From NCBI RefSeq assembly GCF_038181555.1, contig NZ_JBBWUA010000002.1, positions 1 to 64,000 of the forward strand: a stretch of 64,000 nt of DNA. The letters run 5' to 3'. Origin of the DNA: Desulfitobacterium sp038181555 (lineage in GTDB: Bacteria; Bacillota; Desulfitobacteriia; Desulfitobacteriales; Desulfitobacteriaceae). Below, one piece after another: positions 27,076-37,060 of this stretch (position 1 is its first letter; every line of letters starts with the position of its first letter). Made by a program: the position numbers and the translations under genes. A model generated the notes under the pieces. That model was not told the DNA's origin, ran no database searches, and was given only the letters and a program-made list of their open reading frames with translations.

Positions 27076-28803
27076 TTATATATTACTTACTGCTTCCCGA
27101 ATCATCCCCTGCACGCGACTCGCCAGCTCTTCGACCTTGACGAGCTGCATTTCCCCGGTCTTGCGATCACGAAGCTCAACTTCCCCATTGGCGAGAGTTT
27201 TGCTTCCCACCGTGACCCGCAAGGGATAGCCCACAAGGTCTGCATCCTTGAATTTCACACCTGGACGCTCATCCCGATCATCTAGGACAGCCTCTACCCC
27301 AAGTTTTTGAAGCTCTTGGTATAGTTTTTCGCCTGTTTCACGAACTTGATCATCTTTCATGCTCACAGGAACTACAATCACATGATAAGGAGCGATGGGA
27401 ATGGGCCAAATGATTCCGTCCTTATCATTGTTTTGCTCAATGGCTGCAGCCATGGTACGGCTGACTCCGATACCGTAGCAACCCATGACACAGGGGTGCT
27501 CAGCACCATTCTCATCAAGGAATACCGCGTTGAGGGCTTTGGAGTACTTGGTTCCCAGTTTGAAGACCTGACCGACTTCGATGCCTCGTGCTTCTTTGAG
27601 CGGGCTGCCGCATTGGGGACAGGGCTCTCCAGCTTCCACCATGCGCAGATCTAGAATCTGATCTATGCGGAAATCCTTCTCTGGCACAGCATCTACATAA
27701 TGCTTGTCCTCTGCATTAGCGCCACAAACAGCCTTAACCATCAACGGTACTTCTAGATCAGCGACTACCTTTAAATCCTTGGGTGCACCTACAGGGCCTA
27801 CAAAACCAGGTTCACAACCCAGTGTTTCAAGCACAGCCTCGGGGCTGGCCAGCTGCAAGTTGATAAAGGGGCCAAGGGCGTTGTTCACTTTGATTTCATT
27901 GATTTCCCGGTCGCCGCGAACGAGGACAAGGAAGAGCTTATCATCACCTTGATAAAGAAGCGATTTAACTAGATCGCTCTTTTGCACGCCCAGGAATTCT
28001 GCTACCTGCTCGATGGTCTTTGTTCCTGGTGTATCGACGCTACGGCAAGCACCGGTAGGCGCTGTACTAGCCACAGTCGTAGGCTTACATTCAGCCTTCT
28101 CCACATTAGCAGCATAATCGCAATCCGGGCAGTAGACGACGGCAGCTTCACCTGATTCAGCTAAAACCATGAATTCGTGGGTGCCGCCTGTGCCTCCGAT
28201 AGCTCCCGCATCTGCCTCAACAGGACGGAAGGTTAAGCCGCAACGGGTAAAGACACGAGTATAAGCATCATACATTTTTTTATAGCTCTCAGCCAAACCC
28301 GCTTCATCCCGGTCAAACGAATAGAGATCCTTCATGATAAATTCCCGGCCACGCATTAAGCCGAAGCGAGGACGTCGCTCATCCCGGTATTTGTTTTGTA
28401 TCTGATACAGAAGCAAGGGCAATTGCTTATAGGAACGGACTTCTCCCCGCACCAAATCGGTAATGATTTCTTCATGAGTTGGTCCTAGGCAAAACTCTCG
28501 ATTGTGGCGGTCATTGAGGCGCATCAGCTCCTGTCCGTAAATATCCCAGCGACCGCTCTCCTTCCATAGCTCAGCAGGCTGAATAATCGGGAGTAAGACT
28601 TCTTGTCCTCCCTTGGCGTCCATTTCTTCTCTGACGATTTGCTCAATTTTACGCAATACACGTAAGCCTAAGGGCAAGTAGGTATAGATACCGGCAGCGG
28701 CTTTACGAATTAACCCTGCCCTAACCAGCATCTGATGACTAACAACTTCCGCCTCGGCAGGAACCTCCCGCAGGGTCGGATTAAGGATTTGGCTTACACG
28801 CAT
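27076..28803 (-). CDS. proS: Prolyl-tRNA synthetase (bacterial type)
   Basis: ProRS charges tRNA-Pro. The 575-residue class II enzyme has the long insertion (editing) domain of the bacterial type between motifs 2 and 3. Motif 2 lies in the segment YRDERRPRFGLMRGREFIMKD-type region near 138-158, motif 3 in CYGIGVSRTMAA near 445, and an anticodon-binding domain closes the protein. It follows ispG with a one-base overlap. No T-box is visible, and none would be expected inside the operon. Confidence 0.97.
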   Translation of the reverse strand: MRVSQILNPTLREVPAEAEVVSHQMLVRAGLIRKAAAGIYTYLPLGLRVLRKIEQIVREEMDAKGGQEVLLPIIQPAELWKESGRWDIYGQELMRLNDRHNREFCLGPTHEEIITDLVRGEVRSYKQLPLLLYQIQNKYRDERRPRFGLMRGREFIMKDLYSFDRDEAGLAESYKKMYDAYTRVFTRCGLTFRPVEADAGAIGGTGGTHEFMVLAESGEAAVVYCPDCDYAANVEKAECKPTTVASTAPTGACRSVDTPGTKTIEQVAEFLGVQKSDLVKSLLYQGDDKLFLVLVRGDREINEIKVNNALGPFINLQLASPEAVLETLGCEPGFVGPVGAPKDLKVVADLEVPLMVKAVCGANAEDKHYVDAVPEKDFRIDQILDLRMVEAGEPCPQCGSPLKEARGIEVGQVFKLGTKYSKALNAVFLDENGAEHPCVMGCYGIGVSRTMAAAIEQNNDKDGIIWPIPIAPYHVIVVPVSMKDDQVRETGEKLYQELQKLGVEAVLDDRDERPGVKFKDADLVGYPLRVTVGSKTLANGEVELRDRKTGEMQLVKVEELASRVQGMIREAVSNI

Positions 28804-29888
28804 TAATGTTCATCCTTTCCATACTGTTTCACATAATTCTCTATTTCTTGGAGCAAAGCGGGCAACAGCTCTTCTTCAGATAAACGGGCGACAATCTCCC
28901 CTTTTTTAAAGAGTAGTCCCATCCCTTTGCCGCCGGCTATGCCAAAATCTGCTTCCCGGGCTTCTCCGGGTCCATTCACCGCACATCCCATGACCGCGAC
29001 TTTCAAAGGTCGATCCAAGGGAGGCAAATTGGAAAGCTTGTCCTCCACCTTCTCAGCCAATTCTGCGAGGTTAACCTGGGTCCGACCACAGGTAGGGCAG
29101 CTGATCAGGTCCACTCCCCTATTTCTTAAGCCAAGGACTCTAAGAATCTCTAAGGCCACAGGGATTTCTTGAACCGGATCTCCCGTCAGGGAAACGCGGA
29201 GTGTATCGCCAATGCCTTCAGACAGAAGGCTGCCGATTCCTACGGCCGACTTCAATACCCCTGAGCGTACGGTTCCGGCTTCGGTGACTCCCACATGAAG
29301 GGGATAATCAACACACTCCGCCATCTTCCGATAAGCCCCCAACATTAGGGGTACATGGGAAGCCTTTAACGATACCTTGATTTTGTCGTATCCTTCTTCT
29401 TCGAGCAAGCGAATATGTCCTAAGGCGCTTTCGACCATGCCCTCAGGTGTTACACCTTGATACTTTGCTAAGATTTCTTTCTCCAGTGAGCCTGCATTAA
29501 CCCCAATCCGGATGGGTATTTCTCTTTCCTTACAGGCCCGGACGACTTCCTGAACCTTCCAACGAGCACCGATATTGCCGGGGTTTAACCTTAAGCCATG
29601 GACCCCTTGTTCGATAGCCAGTAACGCCAGCTGATAATCAAAATGGATATCAGCGATCACAGGCAGTTCGCTCTGCAAGGCAATTTTTCGGAGAGCATAT
29701 CCTGCATCACGATCCAGGACGGCAAGTCGTACAACCTCACACCCAGCTTTGGCTAAGGCGTGAATTTGAGCCAAGGTACTAGGAATATCTCGGGTATCCG
29801 TATTGGTCATAGATTGGACGACGACAGGAGCTCCGCCCCCGATAGTGACGTCACCAATTTTCACTGCTTTTGTCATTTTTCGATCCAC
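28803..29888 (-). CDS. ispG: 4-hydroxy-3-methylbut-2-en-1-yl diphosphate synthase
   Basis: IspG (GcpE) is the iron-sulfur reductase of the non-mevalonate isoprenoid pathway. The 361-residue protein has a TIM-barrel N-terminus starting at VVVQSMTNTDT and the C-terminal cluster ligands SCPTCGRTQ (near residue 265) and GCAVNGPGEA (near 305). Together with dxr three genes upstream, it places two MEP-pathway steps in one operon with uppS, which uses the products. Confidence 0.96.
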   Translation of the reverse strand: MDRKMTKAVKIGDVTIGGGAPVVVQSMTNTDTRDIPSTLAQIHALAKAGCEVVRLAVLDRDAGYALRKIALQSELPVIADIHFDYQLALLAIEQGVHGLRLNPGNIGARWKVQEVVRACKEREIPIRIGVNAGSLEKEILAKYQGVTPEGMVESALGHIRLLEEEGYDKIKVSLKASHVPLMLGAYRKMAECVDYPLHVGVTEAGTVRSGVLKSAVGIGSLLSEGIGDTLRVSLTGDPVQEIPVALEILRVLGLRNRGVDLISCPTCGRTQVNLAELAEKVEDKLSNLPPLDRPLKVAVMGCAVNGPGEAREADFGIAGGKGMGLLFKKGEIVARLSEEELLPALLQEIENYVKQYGKDEH

Positions 29889-29900
29889 ATCTAGGCCTCC

Positions 29901-30965
29901 TTAGCCTTTGCCAGCAAAGAGTTTTAAAATATCTTGATAGGTCACGGCGAGCATTAAAGCCATTAAGAAAATGAATCCCAAGAAATGAATAAAGTTTTGA
30001 CGTTCAGGATTCATGGGTTTGCCCCGTAGGCCTTCGATGAGCAGAAAGACCAGGTGACTACCATCCAGAGCCGGTATCGGGAAAAGGTTGAGCAACCCCA
30101 GCTGGATACTCAATATCCCGATAAAGCCTAGATAATTCTCCCAGCCTGACTCAGCACTTTGATCGATGGCCTGCACAATAGCTACTGGTCCTCCCAGTTC
30201 TGCTTTTGTTTCACCGGTAACCATCTGAGCTAAAGTGACAAGGACCAAGCGTGTGAAGCTGACGGTTTGCTTAAATCCGTATTGAGCCGCTTCAGGAAGG
30301 GAGGTTTTCTGATAGGTGACCTCGGGGCCAATGCCAACTAAGCCATGCCCCGACGCCGCATCTAACTCGGTTTTTATGGTTAAGGCTCTTTGCTGTCCTT
30401 CATGTTCAATCACAAGAGTTATATCTTTTTCCGGCATCTTATGTATGGCTTGGGTCAGATCAGTCCAAGTAGTGGTCTCTACCCCATTGACCGACACGAC
30501 TTTATCCCCCGGTTGAATCCCCGCCGCTTGAGCCGGCATCCCTTCAATCAAGGTGCCTACAACATTTGTATCATTAGCTGTGGCAATTCCGAAAAAGGCA
30601 AAGACAATGATAAAAAGAAAAATGGCTAAAACTAAGTTCATGATCGGACCGGCAGCAATTACCGACATCCGTTGCCATACTTTTTTATTATTAAAGCTAC
30701 GTGGATCATTAGTGGGAGCAATGCTTTGATTCCCATTCTCGTCGAACTCAGCGTCCATGCCGTACAGTTTTACAAAGCCACCTAAGGGAATAAGACGCAG
30801 AGAGTAGTTGGTCTCTTTTCCTTTAAAGCCGATAATCTTTGGCCCGAAGCCAAAGGCAAACTCCAGTACCTTGATGCCATTCAGGCGAGCCACAATAAAA
30901 TGGCCCAACTCGTGGATAATAACCAAAAGCCCGAAGGCGAACACGACCGATAACGCACTTAGCAA
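29901..30965 (-). CDS. rseP: Site-2 intramembrane zinc metalloprotease (RseP/RasP)
   Basis: This is a site-2 protease that cleaves membrane-embedded anti-sigma factors and signal peptides. The HELGH zinc motif lies in the first transmembrane segment (IIHELGHFIVA, near residue 18). A PDZ domain (about 125-200; GIQPGDKVVSVNG) and the second active-site motif PALDGSHL near residue 300 follow. The 354-residue length is normal. It sits between dxr and ispG; the order cdsA-dxr-rseP is conserved in Firmicutes. Confidence 0.94.
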   Translation of the reverse strand: MLSALSVVFAFGLLVIIHELGHFIVARLNGIKVLEFAFGFGPKIIGFKGKETNYSLRLIPLGGFVKLYGMDAEFDENGNQSIAPTNDPRSFNNKKVWQRMSVIAAGPIMNLVLAIFLFIIVFAFFGIATANDTNVVGTLIEGMPAQAAGIQPGDKVVSVNGVETTTWTDLTQAIHKMPEKDITLVIEHEGQQRALTIKTELDAASGHGLVGIGPEVTYQKTSLPEAAQYGFKQTVSFTRLVLVTLAQMVTGETKAELGGPVAIVQAIDQSAESGWENYLGFIGILSIQLGLLNLFPIPALDGSHLVFLLIEGLRGKPMNPERQNFIHFLGFIFLMALMLAVTYQDILKLFAGKG

Positions 30966-31012
30966 ACTTAACCCTCCTCCATCCTAATCATACGGCATTC
31001 AGTTTCTATGTT

Positions 31013-32155
31013 TTACCCGATAAGCTCTTCCGTACGCATCCGGGCCCAATGATCAGCATTAAGTATGGTTTCCAAATCCGTGGCATCTAACACATCATGC
31101 TCTGTGCTCACTCGCTCTACTAAGCGTATGATCTCAGGATAGGGTATGCGGCGAGCCAAGAAGGCATGAACCGCAACTTCATTGGCCGCATTCATGACTG
31201 CGGGCAAGGTCCCGCCACGGCGTCCACATGCATAAGCAAGCTTTAAAGCTGGAAAATCATATTCAGCCGGGTCGAAAAAGGTTAGGGTTTTTCCCTTTAG
31301 ATCAAGTCGTTCTAAAGGATTCGGCCAGCGGGTGGGGTAACTCAAAGCATATTGAATAGGCAGGCGCATATCGGGTCTACCTAGTTGAGCTAAAACACTC
31401 CCATCGCAATATTGTACCATAGAATGAATCACACTTTGGGGATGGATGAGCACCTCAATCTGATCGTAGGTCATGTTAAAAAGATGGTGAGCCTCTATAA
31501 CCTCCAGACCCTTATTCATCATCGTCGCTGAGTCAATAGTAATCTTTGCTCCCATGGCCCAGTTAGGGTGTTTTAAAGCTGTTTCAGGAGTTACTTCCTT
31601 TATTTTTTCGGCAGACCAACCACGAAAAGGGCCGCCGGAAGCCGTCAGAATAATCTTTTCTAGAGTGCGTTCATCTTCTTCTAAACATTGAAAAATAGCA
31701 GAATGCTCACTATCCACGGGAAGAATACGTCGTTTAAACTTCTTCGCCGTCTCCATGACCAAGTCACCGCCGGCAACTAAGGTTTCTTTATTGGCTAAGG
31801 CAATATCTTTTCCCGCCTGGAGTGCCGCTAAAGTAGGTTCTAAACCAATGCGGCCACTGATAGCGGTGACAATCGTATCTGGTGCCTCATCGGTAACCGA
31901 ACTCAGAAGTCCCTCCATTCCTTGAACGACTTCAACATCTAAATCTGCTACCCTTTGTTTTAGTTCCCGAGCAGCTTTATGATCCATTAAGCCTATTACT
32001 CGGGGTTTAAACTCCCGGGCCTGGCGTTCAACTTCCTCGGCATTCCTGCCCGCTGCCAAAGCGTAGATCTCAAATTTATCTGGATTTAGACGGACAATAT
32101 CCAGTGTTTGCGTTCCGATAGACCCCGTAGAGCCTAAAATTGTCAATCTCTTCAC
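31013..32155 (-). CDS. dxr: 1-deoxy-D-xylulose 5-phosphate reductoisomerase
   Basis: Dxr converts DXP to 2-C-methylerythritol 4-phosphate, the committed MEP-pathway step. The NADPH loop GSTGSIGTQTLDIV is at residues 8-21. The catalytic region PVDSEHSAIFQCL lies near 145 and the segment HPNWAMGAKITIDSATMMNKGLE-type motif near 195. It has 380 residues, the normal length. It follows the AI-2E-type permease gene by 58 bp. Confidence 0.96.
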   Translation of the reverse strand: MKRLTILGSTGSIGTQTLDIVRLNPDKFEIYALAAGRNAEEVERQAREFKPRVIGLMDHKAARELKQRVADLDVEVVQGMEGLLSSVTDEAPDTIVTAISGRIGLEPTLAALQAGKDIALANKETLVAGGDLVMETAKKFKRRILPVDSEHSAIFQCLEEDERTLEKIILTASGGPFRGWSAEKIKEVTPETALKHPNWAMGAKITIDSATMMNKGLEVIEAHHLFNMTYDQIEVLIHPQSVIHSMVQYCDGSVLAQLGRPDMRLPIQYALSYPTRWPNPLERLDLKGKTLTFFDPAEYDFPALKLAYACGRRGGTLPAVMNAANEVAVHAFLARRIPYPEIIRLVERVSTEHDVLDATDLETILNADHWARMRTEELIG

Positions 32156-32213
32156 ACGATCACTCCTTGGGAGTCATTCCTAATTATTAATAAATAAATC
32201 TCGATTAATGCCT

Positions 32214-33311
32214 TTATTTCTTAAAAAATCCAGCTTTTCTGATGGCCTCATAAATAATCACTAATCCCGGCCCTAGGATCAAGCCAAAACCACCCAATAA
32301 CTTTAAGCCCACATACATGGAAATGAGGGTGGCCAAAGGATGGATGCCAATATTTTGAGACATAACTTTGGGCTCCAAGATTTGGCGGATTACCATGGCG
32401 ATCAGATAGAGTACTAAGAGCTTAATACCCTCTGATACAGACCCTAAAATTAATAAACCGACAATCCAAGGTATAAAAATCATGCCCGTTCCGACAATGG
32501 GAAGCAAATCTAAGAAGGCTGAAATGAAGCCAATGGTAAAGGCATAGGGATTACCCATCCACACTAAGCCCAAGGTTAGAATAATACCTGTCACCGATAT
32601 AAGAATGGTTTCGGCACGTACAAATCCCACAATCGCTGCACCCAGATCACGACTTACGGATTGGGCGCCGGGCTTCCAACGACCGGGAAACAAGCTGCTA
32701 AAAAAGCTCTTAACTCCCGGATAACTTGCACTCATAAAGAAAGTGGCCACAATGGAGATCACTAAGACGATAAAAACCCCAGGCAAAGCAGAAATGAAAT
32801 TTAGCAGAAGTAGGCTGCCTGAAAGCGCCCAACCCTGCAAGTTATCCATGAGTCCCTGCGTTGTATTATTTAGCGTAATTTGGACTTGAGGGTTGAGCTG
32901 GATAAAGTTCTCAACCGTATCAAGAATATTATTAAAGATAGTGACCATATGTCCATAGCTCGGCAGTGAAACAGCTAATTCCGAAAGCTCTGTATAAAGA
33001 CGAGCAACGATTAAAAAGAGAATACTGCCTATGCCCAATATGGCAATCAGCAGGGCGAATAGCGTTGCAATGGGTCTGCGAACCTTCATGCTGATCATAA
33101 ATCTTAAGACCAAAGGTTCCAGCAAAAGTGCTATAAAGAAAGCAATGAAAAATGGCAAAAACGCCGATAAAAGATTGCTCATGAGTTGACTAAAGACCGG
33201 CATAAACTCCTTAAAGAAGAAGGTAACGACTTTAAGCAACACCAACACAAAAGTAATCACTGCTAGGCGGTTGATATTTTGTTTTAGCCTCTGTTCTCCC
33301 TGAAGGTCCAC
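32214..33311 (-). CDS. AI-2E/PerM-family membrane protein
   Basis: This is a polytopic protein of the AI-2E exporter/permease superfamily, which also includes sporulation protein YtvI. About eight hydrophobic segments are visible, including two near the N-terminus, a reentrant region near 235-290 and the closing GGFGLILGPGLVIIYEA helix typical of the family. Start options are GTG 33311 (365 residues, after GGTGAT) and TTG five codons upstream. It is inserted between cdsA and dxr, where Bacillus has nothing. The substrate cannot be read from the sequence. Confidence 0.78.
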   Translation of the reverse strand: MDLQGEQRLKQNINRLAVITFVLVLLKVVTFFFKEFMPVFSQLMSNLLSAFLPFFIAFFIALLLEPLVLRFMISMKVRRPIATLFALLIAILGIGSILFLIVARLYTELSELAVSLPSYGHMVTIFNNILDTVENFIQLNPQVQITLNNTTQGLMDNLQGWALSGSLLLLNFISALPGVFIVLVISIVATFFMSASYPGVKSFFSSLFPGRWKPGAQSVSRDLGAAIVGFVRAETILISVTGIILTLGLVWMGNPYAFTIGFISAFLDLLPIVGTGMIFIPWIVGLLILGSVSEGIKLLVLYLIAMVIRQILEPKVMSQNIGIHPLATLISMYVGLKLLGGFGLILGPGLVIIYEAIRKAGFFKK

Positions 33312-33315
33312 GCAA

Positions 33316-34098
33316 TCACCCCACAATCAATGCCCAATAATACATGATCGGAATCACGAAGATGAGACTGTCAAAGCGGTCAAGAATTCCTCCATGTCCC
33401 GGAATAAGTTTCCCCGAATCTTTGATGCTTACACTGCGTTTCAAAGCAGATTCGAACAAATCACCAATCTGAGCACTGATACCGACGATGATACTTAATA
33501 CAAAATACGCGCTCCAAGGGGCCCCACCGATGATTTTATACCCAACAATACCACTTACTATACAAAAGAAAAGTCCGCCCAGAGATCCTTCGATAGTCTT
33601 TTTGGGGCTTACTTGCGGAGCTAACAAATGTTTCCCTAGGACTCTCCCTATAAGGTATGCAAAGGTATCTGTTGCCCATACCAAAATAAACGTGAATAAA
33701 GCCCAAGCCATTCCTTCCGTCAAACCACGGATGAGATAAAGGTGAGATAATAAAACCACCGTGTAAAGAGGTGAGAAACAATTATATCCTGCTTCGCCAA
33801 GATTCACCTTCGGGTAATACAACGCCATCTTTCCCATCGCAAAAAGCAACCATGCCAACAATAAAGGCAACAACCACTGGGTCCCACCTCGAAAAATCAG
33901 CAATAGCCAGACAATAGAAAACACTCCCGTGCTAATATACCATGCTTTGAATCCCATTTTTTGCCCTATGGCTAAAGTTTCCTTAAGTGCTAAGAGGGAT
34001 ATACTCATCACTAGCAACGCAATATATGGCCCTCCCAAATACGTTAATCCCAACAGAATTGGGACCAAAACTAATGCGCTTAGTGTTCTAATTAGCAT
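33316..34098 (-). CDS. cdsA: Phosphatidate cytidylyltransferase
   Basis: CdsA makes CDP-diacylglycerol, the precursor of phospholipids. The 260-residue integral membrane protein has around seven hydrophobic segments. It carries the C-terminal signature HGGILDRFDSLIF near residue 235 and the conserved SPKKTIEGSLGG near 165. It lies 10 bp after uppS, the standard order uppS-cdsA-dxr being interrupted only by the permease gene. Confidence 0.96.
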   Translation of the reverse strand: MLIRTLSALVLVPILLGLTYLGGPYIALLVMSISLLALKETLAIGQKMGFKAWYISTGVFSIVWLLLIFRGGTQWLLPLLLAWLLFAMGKMALYYPKVNLGEAGYNCFSPLYTVVLLSHLYLIRGLTEGMAWALFTFILVWATDTFAYLIGRVLGKHLLAPQVSPKKTIEGSLGGLFFCIVSGIVGYKIIGGAPWSAYFVLSIIVGISAQIGDLFESALKRSVSIKDSGKLIPGHGGILDRFDSLIFVIPIMYYWALIVG

Positions 34099-34108
34099 AT
34101 GCTTCTCC

Positions 34109-34879
34109 TTACTGCTTGTTCAACCCGCCGAAGCGACGATCCCTTTTTTGAAAATCGATAATGGCTTCAGCCAGGCGCTCTGGATTAAAATCAGGCCACA
34201 AGCAATCTGTAACAACTATCTCGGTATAGGCAATTTGCCAGAGCAAAAAATTACTGATACGAAGTTCTCCGGAGGTACGAATAAGCAAATCCGGATCAGG
34301 CAAGTCGGAAGTAAATAAATGGTCGGCTATGATAGCCTCTGAAATCTCCTCGGGCTTGATCTGCCCTTGGACGACTTTTTCACAGAGCCGTTGTACCGCA
34401 CTGGCTATTTCAGCCCGGCCACCATAATTCAAGGCTAAATTCAGGATAAGCCCCTCATTCTGCTTCGTCTTTTCCATGGAGTGCTCTAATTCCTTCTGAG
34501 CTTCTAACGGGAGCTGCTCCCGATTGCCAATCATTTGCACGCGCACCTTATTTTCATGCAGTTCATCCAGTTCACGCCGTAAATAATCGGTCAGAAGGCT
34601 CATAAGAATATTCACTTCTTCTCTGGGTCTGCTCCAATTCTCAGTGGAAAACGCATAAACAGTCAAGACTCCAACACCTAAATTAGAGCAGGCCTTTACG
34701 ATATCACGCAGTGCTTCAACACCCGCTTTATGGCCTAGGGAACGGGGCAAGGCACGTTTTTGAGCCCATCTTCCATTACCGTCCATGATGATGGCGATAT
34801 GTCGTGGCAACCTGTTTTTATCAATTTGCTCAACTATGTTTTTGGCAGGTTCATTTTTTTCCCAAAATCTACGCCACAT
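34109..34879 (-). CDS. uppS: Undecaprenyl pyrophosphate synthase
   Basis: UppS extends farnesyl diphosphate to the C55 lipid carrier of cell-wall synthesis. The 256-residue cis-prenyltransferase shows HIAIIMDGNGRWA near residue 27 with the catalytic Asp, SLGHKAG, YAFSTENWSRP and the C-terminal LIRTSGELRISNFLLWQ-type segment near 200. ATG 34879 lies 7 nt after GGAGG; a GTG two codons earlier is less likely. Confidence 0.96.
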   Translation of the reverse strand: MWRRFWEKNEPAKNIVEQIDKNRLPRHIAIIMDGNGRWAQKRALPRSLGHKAGVEALRDIVKACSNLGVGVLTVYAFSTENWSRPREEVNILMSLLTDYLRRELDELHENKVRVQMIGNREQLPLEAQKELEHSMEKTKQNEGLILNLALNYGGRAEIASAVQRLCEKVVQGQIKPEEISEAIIADHLFTSDLPDPDLLIRTSGELRISNFLLWQIAYTEIVVTDCLWPDFNPERLAEAIIDFQKRDRRFGGLNKQ

Positions 34880-34917
34880 TATCACACCTCCAATGGGCAG
34901 CCTGTAAAGAGGCTAAA

Positions 34918-34942
34918 GACCCCCTTCAGTTTCAAGGGGGTC
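34918..34942 (-). terminator. hairpin between frr and uppS
   Basis: A perfect 9-bp stem GACCCCCTT/AAGGGGGTC (34918-34926 with 34934-34942) is followed on the minus strand by TTTAGCC. The short T-run suggests partial termination or an mRNA stability element between frr and uppS. Confidence 0.6.
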
Positions 34943-34958
34943 AAAACATCTTCTGAAG

Positions 34959-35516
34959 TTAAACTTCCATGATTTCCTTTTCCTTGGTGTCCATGATACG
35001 ATCAATTTCTTTGATGTGTTTATCCGTCATTTTTTGAACGTCATCTTGAGCCCTTTTAACCTCATCTTCAGAAGCTGCGTGGTCCTTCTCGACTTTTTTC
35101 AGACTGTCATTGCAATCACGACGAATATTACGTACGGCAACTCGAGCTTCTTCGGCTTTCTTCTTAACGGTTTTAACAATTTCCGTTCTGCGCTCAGCGG
35201 TTAATTGGGGAATGATTAAACGAATGACTGTTCCATCGCTGGATGGGTTTAAGCCTAGATCAGATTTTAGGATGGCTTTCTCAATCATGGGAAGGCTGGT
35301 CTTATCCCAGGGTTGAATGGCCAAAATACGAGGCTCCGGTACAGAAATGTTGGCTAGTTGATTTACGGGAGTCTGAGTACCATAGTACTCTACAGTGATT
35401 TTGTCTAACATATTCGGATTAGCTCGCCCTGCACGTATGGTAGCATATTCTCGCTTAAGCGCCTCACCGGCTTTTACCATCCGATCCTCGGCTTCCTTTA
35501 AAACGTCAGAAATCAT
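34959..35516 (-). CDS. frr: Ribosome recycling factor
   Basis: RRF splits post-termination ribosomes with EF-G. The 185-residue protein shows the family features LKREYATIRAGRANP near residue 20, IQPWDK near 90 and the triple-helix coiled coil from residue 105 on (TVKKKAEEARVAVRNIRRD-type helix). The ATG overlaps the pyrH stop by one base (TAATG). Confidence 0.97.
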   Translation of the reverse strand: MISDVLKEAEDRMVKAGEALKREYATIRAGRANPNMLDKITVEYYGTQTPVNQLANISVPEPRILAIQPWDKTSLPMIEKAILKSDLGLNPSSDGTVIRLIIPQLTAERRTEIVKTVKKKAEEARVAVRNIRRDCNDSLKKVEKDHAASEDEVKRAQDDVQKMTDKHIKEIDRIMDTKEKEIMEV

Positions 35517-36238
35517 TATTTGTCCCTCCCTACATATGTCCCAACGGATTCACCCATGATAGCTTTTAAAATATTACCCTGTTTATTTAAGTCAAATACA
35601 ATAAGGGGAATGTTATTATCCATACACAACGAAGCTGCTGTAGAATCCATCACTCCCAAGCCTTGATTAAGAACATCTAAGAACGTGAGCTTATCGTACT
35701 TCTTGGCATCCGGGTTCTTCTCTGGATCACAATCATATACTCCATCCACACGTTTGGCCATAAGTATCGCTTCGGCTTCGATCTCAGCTGCACGTAAGGC
35801 TGCAGTGGTATCTGTTGAAAAATATGGATTACCGGTACCTGCCGCAAAAATGACAATGCGACCCTTTTCCAGGTGACGGATTGCGCGTCTGCGAATGTAG
35901 GGTTCAGCAACTTGTCTCATCTCAATCGCCGATAGAACCCGTGTAGCAACACCGGTCTTTTCCAAGGAATCTTGCAAGGCTAAAGCATTCATAACTGTGG
36001 CGAGCATCCCCATGTAGTCGGCATTTGCTCGATCCATGCCTTGCTTGCTTCCTGCTATTCCCCTCCAAATATTTCCACCACCGACCACTAAAGCCACTTC
36101 AATCCCAAGCTTTTGAATTTCAGCAACTTGTTCTGCAACGTTAACAAGCATGTCGTGGGAGATTCCATAGCCTTGATTTCCAGCCAGCGCTTCCCCACTA
36201 AGTTTCAAGATAACCCGGCGATATCGTGGTGTTTCCAT
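35516..36238 (-). CDS. pyrH: Uridylate kinase
   Basis: PyrH phosphorylates UMP to UDP and is a hexameric amino-acid-kinase-fold enzyme. The 240-residue protein shows VILKLSGEAL at the N-terminus, VVGGGNIWRG near residue 52, IFAAGTGNPYFSTDT near 130 and the MDSTA motif near 196. It sits between tsf and frr in the universal order rpsB-tsf-pyrH-frr. Confidence 0.97.
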   Translation of the reverse strand: METPRYRRVILKLSGEALAGNQGYGISHDMLVNVAEQVAEIQKLGIEVALVVGGGNIWRGIAGSKQGMDRANADYMGMLATVMNALALQDSLEKTGVATRVLSAIEMRQVAEPYIRRRAIRHLEKGRIVIFAAGTGNPYFSTDTTAALRAAEIEAEAILMAKRVDGVYDCDPEKNPDAKKYDKLTFLDVLNQGLGVMDSTAASLCMDNNIPLIVFDLNKQGNILKAIMGESVGTYVGRDK

Positions 36239-36296
36239 TGATGAACCTCCAACTATATATTTCTACATGATAAAAAATAATCCTCTTCATTATCCT

Positions 36297-36326
36297 AAAA
36301 AGAGAACACCTAAGTGTCCTCTTTTT
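36297..36326 (-). terminator. terminator after tsf
   Basis: Inverted repeat AAAAAGAGAACAC/GTGTCCTCTTTTT (36297-36309 with 36314-36326, one mismatch) has a 4-nt loop and ends in TTTTT on the minus strand, 8 bp after the tsf stop. Confidence 0.82.
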
Positions 36327-36333
36327 GCTTACC

Positions 36334-36987
36334 TTAGCGGTTCATTTCTTTCATAACTTCTGCTGCAAAATCCTCTTGACGCTTTTCGATGCCTTCGCCC
36401 ATTTCATAACGGGTAAAGCGGCGAATGACAATACGCTCGCCAATTTTAGAAGTTTTCTCAAGAACAAGATCATTAATGGTCTTATCTGGATCTTTGACAA
36501 ATTCTTGCTCCAATAAACATACTTCTTTGTAGTATTTGGAGATTCTTCCTTCAACCATTTTTTCAACAATCTTCTCTGGCTTGCCTTCATTCAAAGCTTG
36601 GGCTTTGAGAATATTTTTTTCATGCTCTAAAACATCGGCAGGTACCTCTTCTTTAGTAAGGTAAAGAGGTTTTGCTGCGGCAATATGCAAAGCAATATCT
36701 CTGGTAAACTGTTTAAAATCATCGGTATTAGCAACAAAGTCTGTTTCACAGTTGACTTCAAGCAAGACACCAATTCTTCCGCCACCATGAATATAGGCTT
36801 CAACAACACCTTCAGCTGCAATACGACCTTCTTTTTTCGCTGCTGCGGCGAGACCTTTTTCACGAAGGTAATCAATCGCCTTGTCCATATCGCCACCGAC
36901 TTCATTAAGCGCCTTCTTACAATCCATCATTCCGGCTCCGGTCCGTTCACGGAGCTCCTTTACTTGAGCTGCACTGATTTCTGCCAT
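36334..36987 (-). CDS. tsf: Elongation factor Ts
   Basis: EF-Ts is the nucleotide exchange factor of EF-Tu. The 217-residue short form (as in Firmicutes and Thermus) has the N-terminal UBA-like domain with VKELRERTGAGMMDCKKAL, the GRIGVLLEVNCETDFVA signature near residue 72 and a single core subdomain. It follows rpsB after a 160-bp gap holding a likely attenuator (37061-37113). Confidence 0.97.
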   Translation of the reverse strand: MAEISAAQVKELRERTGAGMMDCKKALNEVGGDMDKAIDYLREKGLAAAAKKEGRIAAEGVVEAYIHGGGRIGVLLEVNCETDFVANTDDFKQFTRDIALHIAAAKPLYLTKEEVPADVLEHEKNILKAQALNEGKPEKIVEKMVEGRISKYYKEVCLLEQEFVKDPDKTINDLVLEKTSKIGERIVIRRFTRYEMGEGIEKRQEDFAAEVMKEMNR

Positions 36988-37060
36988 GAATATAACCCTC
37001 CAAACAAATATATGTATTCCTCTAATAAATAGAATTCACGCTATTAAGCATCATACAAAA